A DNA stretch of 64,000 nucleotides from Temnopleurus reevesii (Eukaryota > Echinodermata > Echinoidea > Temnopleuroida > Temnopleuridae): assembly GCA_036244855.1 (NCBI GenBank), contig BQKZ01000294.1, forward strand, positions 2,411 to 66,410, in the 5' to 3' direction. Below the pieces are notes generated by a model that did not search any database, had not been told where the DNA came from, and worked only from the letters and a program-made list of their open reading frames with translations. Positions 55,601 to 61,600 of the stretch are shown here, in pieces; the stretch's first letter is position 1; each line of letters starts with the position of its first letter. A program made the position numbers and the translations under genes.

Positions 55601-58600
55601 ACACATCAGTTTAACTGTGATGGCACAAGCCCATCTCAATATTCATAGTTCATGTCTCTATGGCTTGGAATCTCCAAAATGTGAAGAAATTTAAAAAATG
55701 CCTAAACATAAAAGCGTCAATGGAAGACAGTAAACTTTCATGTTGTTTTCATTTCTGTGATCATAGAATTATGTTTCATAGGCTCTGGGGTGTGAAAATC
55801 ATTATATATGCAGATGCAGTATTTGAAAGAAAGGAAAGAAACACAGACAAATATTAGATGCAGAGGCTGCTCATTCGAACATCTAGAAGATGCATAAAAG
55901 TAAATGTTTACGTAGAAATATAAATAGAGGTACGCATAAAAGTCGAGGTAGACATAGTAGTAGAGGTAGATGTAAACATGAAAGTAGATGTAGATGTAGT
56001 AGATATTATTAACAAGTAAAAGCAGAAGTAGATGTAGTGAAAAGTAATTAAAGAAAAAGATATAGAAGTAGTTTAGGTAAATGTAGATGCAGTGGACATA
56101 GAGGTGTATGTGGATGTAGAAGCAGTAAATGTAAAAGTAGTAGAAGTAGAAGTAGTAGATGTAGAAGTAGTAGATGTATGGGGTAGTAGATGAAGATGTA
56201 GTAGATGTAGAAGTAGTAGATGTAGAAGTAGTAGATGTAGATGTAGTAGATGTAGAAGTAGTAGATGTAGAAGTAGTAGATGTAGAAGTAGTAGATGTAG
56301 AAGTAGTAGATGTAGAATTAGTAGATGTAGAAGTAGTAGATGTAGAAGTAGTAGATGTAGAAGTAGTAGATGCAGAAGTAGTAGATGTAGAATTAGTAGA
56401 TGTAGAAGTAGTAGATGTAGAAGAAGAAGAAATAGAATTAATAGATGTAGAAGTGGTAGATGTAGAAATAGTAGATGTAGAAGTAGTGGATGTAGAAATA
56501 GTGGATGTAGAAGTAGTAGATGTAGAAGTAGTAGATGTAGGTGTACACCTAAAAGAAGAAGTAGATATTATTATATACAAAGTAGTTATACATAGGGGCT
56601 GTTGCTAAAAAGTTGTGATAAATTGACAATTGCGAGTTGCACCAATCACAATCATAATCACATACGCCTTCTTAGAAGTGGAGAATAAAAGTGTGCATTT
56701 GATTTGCAGTTGATTTACGATCAACTGGTAACACCTGCTTAGATGCAGAAGTAGAAGAAGACAAAGTAGATGTAAATGTAGAAGTAGAAATAGAATTTAC
56801 GATCAACTGGTAACACCTGCTTAGATGCAGAAGTAGAAGAAGACAAAGTAGATGTAAATGTAGAAGTAGAAATAGAAGTAGATGTAGAACAAAAAGTAAA
56901 AGTAGAAAACTATACTGAAGTAGAAGCAGATACAGATAGAGATGTGTGATTAGTAGTTCATGTAAAGGGTAAAAATAGAAGTAGAAGTGGAAATACACAT
57001 TTCTTAGCAGAGATAACATGTTTCAATCAAGGAGACTAAAACGATAGTTAAACAAGAAACAAATTGCAAATCAGGAAAATGTTGGAACGATCCGTGAGAG
57101 ATAATGTGCAAAATATCACAAAGCCGTACCATAAAAATCTGAAGAGAAATAAATACATGTAGCTACCCAGGATCGCTACTCATCATGATGATATATCATG
57201 AACTGCAGAGAAATAAAATGCACAATATTGTATGTTGTACCACCAAAACCGTACATGATAAACCGTACGTGATGATGATGACGATGATCATCATCATCAT
57301 CATCATGAGGTTATATTCAGCAATACATAATGAGAATACTGTGAATTATGACAATGATGTAACAGCTATACCGGATGAGAAACACGGTGCTGAGAATGAT
57401 GATGATTAACAACATTACCTGATGAAAAACAAATTGCAAAATATTTGAATGGTGTCGCACTAAACCTGCTTAAAAAGAAAGTGCTATTGATGACGAGGAA
57501 CTACAATTTCTGGTGAGAAATAAATGGCAAATTGCAACAATGGTGTGACACCAAAACCAGACAAGAAACAAACGTGCTAATAAAGAAAAAGATTCACACC
57601 ATTTCTTCATGAGAATGAAATGCAAAATATCAAAATAGTGTAATACTAAACCTGCTTAAAAACAAAGTGCTAATGATGAACTCCAATACCTAATCAGAAA
57701 CAAATGGCACATTGCAACAAGGGTGTAACACCAAAACCAGATGAGAAACAAAGTGCTGAAAATGGCAATGATGAACTCCAATACCTGATCAGAAACAAAT
57801 GGGACATTGCAACATTAAAACCAGATGAGAAACAAAGTGCTGAAAATGGCAATGATGAACTCCAATACCTGATCAGAAACAAATGGCAAATTGCAACAAG
57901 GGTGTAACACCAAAACCAGACGAGGAACAAAGTGCGAATAGAGGCAATCGGTAGAACCATTTCCCATGGGAAACAAACTGCAAGATTTCACATTAGTGTG
58001 ACACTAAACCTGCATAAAAATAGTGCTGATGATGATGTGTAACCTCAATACATGACAAGAAACAAATGAAAAATTACTACAATGTAACACCAAAACCAGA
58101 TGAGAAACAATGTGCTTAAGATGATGGTGATGTAACAGAGAAAAAAACCTGTGGAGTATACAGCTGTGATGAAATCAAGTGAAGACAACAACAAGATGGG
58201 CCTCGAGATGGACGTGCGCATTGAACACAGTGATCACAAGGTACATGTAAGACAGATCGGTATTACCAGATTCGATAGGGCATGGATAGCACGCCTCTCC
58301 TATTAATCGGGGCTCTTCCTTGAACTTATACAGGCAGCACCTTCGTAGAATCCCTAACATGATGAACCAAATCACCTCTATGTAAATCAGGCATTCAAAC
58401 CCACATGAAAAGCTGGCAAAAAGGCTTGGAAAAAGCTAGGAAATGTTTCGCTACAATGCTAATGCTACAGGTTGATATGTTCAACGATGCAATGAAGGAG
58501 TGGATCGAGAGCCGGCTTCGACAGGAAGTGAAGGATTTATCGGAGAGTAATTCTCACATGAATTTGCATGAAAAATAGAGATGCTGGTAAAGAAAGGAAG

Positions 58601-61600
58601 AGCAACAGAGAGAGTTCGGGCAAGTCTCAATCGATCGCGAGATCTAAGCAAAGTGATTTGCAAAGCTTTCTTTTCGAGTCCACTCGCCGCATGTGTAATG
58701 ATATAAGAAAGAAAAAAAATCCTACGAGAGTGAGTTCCCCCTTGTCTGCTTTATATAAGATGCTTTCATGAAGAAGAAGTAAGAAGTAAGATGCGAGATG
58801 AGAAGAAATATGGATGCCTGTTGCACAACGACCACACTCACAGATGAAGGCAGTCGGAATGAAAACATATTACTGTCGCGTTGATGGTCTATTGTCTCTC
58901 AACCCAGCCAACACTTCAAAGAGATTTCCATTGGTATGGTAATTCTGACAAAGAAACTGGTTGCCATGGCGATTCTCTCGTTTCGAGGCAAGCCAGAAAG
59001 CCAGAGTGTTATTCACACAAAGTAGCATTACTTGTATGTAATGTGTTTAATTGGTGACGAGATAAATCCCCACAGAGATGCCCAGTTTACAGCAACACAC
59101 ATTGGTTAATTGGAATGCCAGCAAGGACAATTAATGCAATTAACAACTATACATCATAGTCTTGCTGTGTGCATGATACAATATGAATTTGACATGTATC
59201 ATTAAAAACAAACTCAAATGATGGGCATCTTGATGGGAATGTATGGAGTATATTTTAAACGAAATATCAATCCATGAAGATTTATCAATAAATTGTATGG
59301 AGTATATTTTAAACGAAATATCAATCCATGAAGATTTATCAATAAATAAAACCTTCATGTTTCAATACTCCTGTTTCTGATTATGATAAGGTTAAAAAAA
59401 TAAGATACATTGAGATTGGAGATCAAGTAGATTAACAAAATTAAAATAAATGCAAAGTTTATACAACAAATTGACCAGCCTTTTAGTCAAACAATGATGG
59501 ACAAAAATAATATAACTCATTATCGAAGCAGTGTTCTAATCACATCTAGACTTCGGTCGACATGCAATCAGGACAAATCACCAATACACTGACTAATGCC
59601 TATTACAATTAGCAAATATTTGTTCTTAAAAATTCCAGGGCATGGCTATCACAAACTCTTTAACCCATTAACTACTGAATTATGTTCTTCACATAAATTT
59701 TGTGCAGGGGCTATCCAGAATGTCAGCATTGTATACAAGACATAATCTCCGCTATGATACAACCAATACTTCAATTGTTTTTTCTTACTCTTATTCTTTT
59801 TACTTCTAACATTTGTTCAACAATTACTAAAAAAATCAGTTATGTATACACCACTTGTTGCTATGTTTGATAAGCCTCTTGATACTGATTGAACAAAAAG
59901 AATCAGAATGCTCACTACATTAGAAATACTTAATTTTAATACACTTAGGGGGTGTTGCTCAACAGTTGCAATTAATTGCAAGTTGCAGTTGATCAGGACA
60001 CGCCAATCAAAATCATTATTTCATGCGCGTCTTGTTAAATGCGCATGCCGTGCGCGAATGAAAATGCGCGTTACACTTTGCAAAGTTGCAGTTGATTTGC
60101 AGTTGATTTTGAGCAACACCCCATTAGAGCTAGAATTCAATTGACTTTAATCCATTCCTCTACATCTACTCAAATCAGGCCACATACATTTTATAGTGAA
60201 CTACAGAGAGTACTTCAAACGATGTTTAAAGTTAGTTCACCTGCTACAAACTTGTGAACTAAGGCAGAAATACAGTTCATATTTCATAACTGGTAAATTA
60301 TATTTCTGGAAGTAAATTATACTAATATAAGGGTAATTCAAAAGTCTAAACTTACTCGATAGTGTTACTTGATTGACACAGCTGATAAATGCATGATAAT
60401 CCACAATACATATCCCACAAGGAAAGATCTTAGACCTCAAACAGATATGAAACTCCAAAATGCAATCAAAACTATCTTTCCTTCCTGTGGCCAGGAAACG
60501 ATTCAAAGAATGACAAACCCACCATCCAGACAGTTTCTTTTCAAAAGTATTCAATCGCCAACCTTCCTCAAAAAATCTTTGAAAGGAAAATGAGAAGGGC
60601 AAATTAATCTGGGGAGGCTATGAGGCGATGGGCGAGAATAGAAATCTGTGCAGTTGGTTGCTGATTATGTCTGTCTGCTGGTAGAGCTGGTTTACGTTGG
60701 GAGGATTCGCCTACTATTGTCATGCCATCTTGGCAAAACAGCCCATGATTGTTGGGCGGACTGTGTAATTTTCATTGGGTTTATACATTCCATGCATGCC
60801 ACTCAATGGGGCCAAGTCAACAAATAAGTCAAACACTTGTTATGTAAGCACAAAATAAGCGCAATAGTAAGTTTAGCGAGGCTGCGGGTGACTTTACTGA
60901 TGCAAAATGCGTGTACTTTGGACGAAAAGAAAACTTATTGCCGTTCCCTTCATCCTGTAGTATTATTAAAACCTAAATTACTGAAAAGTGTCTTTTAACT
61001 CTCACTCTGTTGGGTGAACAATGACATACAAAAAAATATCCTTGTGAATTAAAAATACCCTTAAAAATAAAAGAAAGGGAGAAAACCCTAATGTAGTGCT
61101 ATAGGCTATTCATGAGTAAGGATCGGTGAATGACTTCTAAGGATTCAGAACACTTGAGATGGGAAAGTAATTATATGCTGCATAGAAAGACTTTGAAAGT
61201 ATTGCTATGATTGGATGAGAACTACCAGGCACCATAGTGTTTGTCAAAATGATCCATGGCACATCCATGTTGGTACTCCTTGCTCTGCACAAAAGTAGGA
61301 AAACTCACTATTTTTACACATCATATGGTAAAAGGGGTTGAAAATGAAAACCTCTTAATAGTGCACATACACTCACTGCTGAACATAAAAGTACAGTTTG
61401 CAAATTGGTAGTTACTCAAAGTATTTAAGATTAAAATTACATACATACTTTGAAGTATCTATCCAATTGTATTAATCCTCATTCCGATCTTAAAAAATCA
61501 GCCTAAAGTTTTAAAAAGTTGACCCAAAGCAAATCTGAAAGCATTGTGAGGACACTTCATACGAAAGCTTTGGGGTTTATGATGGAGACAAGGTTTCTAC

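Noticed and set aside
56174..56608. 144-codon Val-Asp-Val-Glu ORF and the antisense 280-codon Thr-Ser ORF
   Set aside because: Both are translations of a 15-bp minisatellite. Open on both strands because the unit is a multiple of three; no start context or splice evidence.
57704..57907. Repeat-containing 67-codon ORF ([19 protein letters not shown])
   Set aside because: Open only across two or three adjacent satellite monomers and broken in the others.
57050..58150. Regularly spaced repeats resembling a CRISPR array
   Set aside because: Units are ~93 bp, abut one another without unique spacers, and the context is an animal intron: a tandem satellite.
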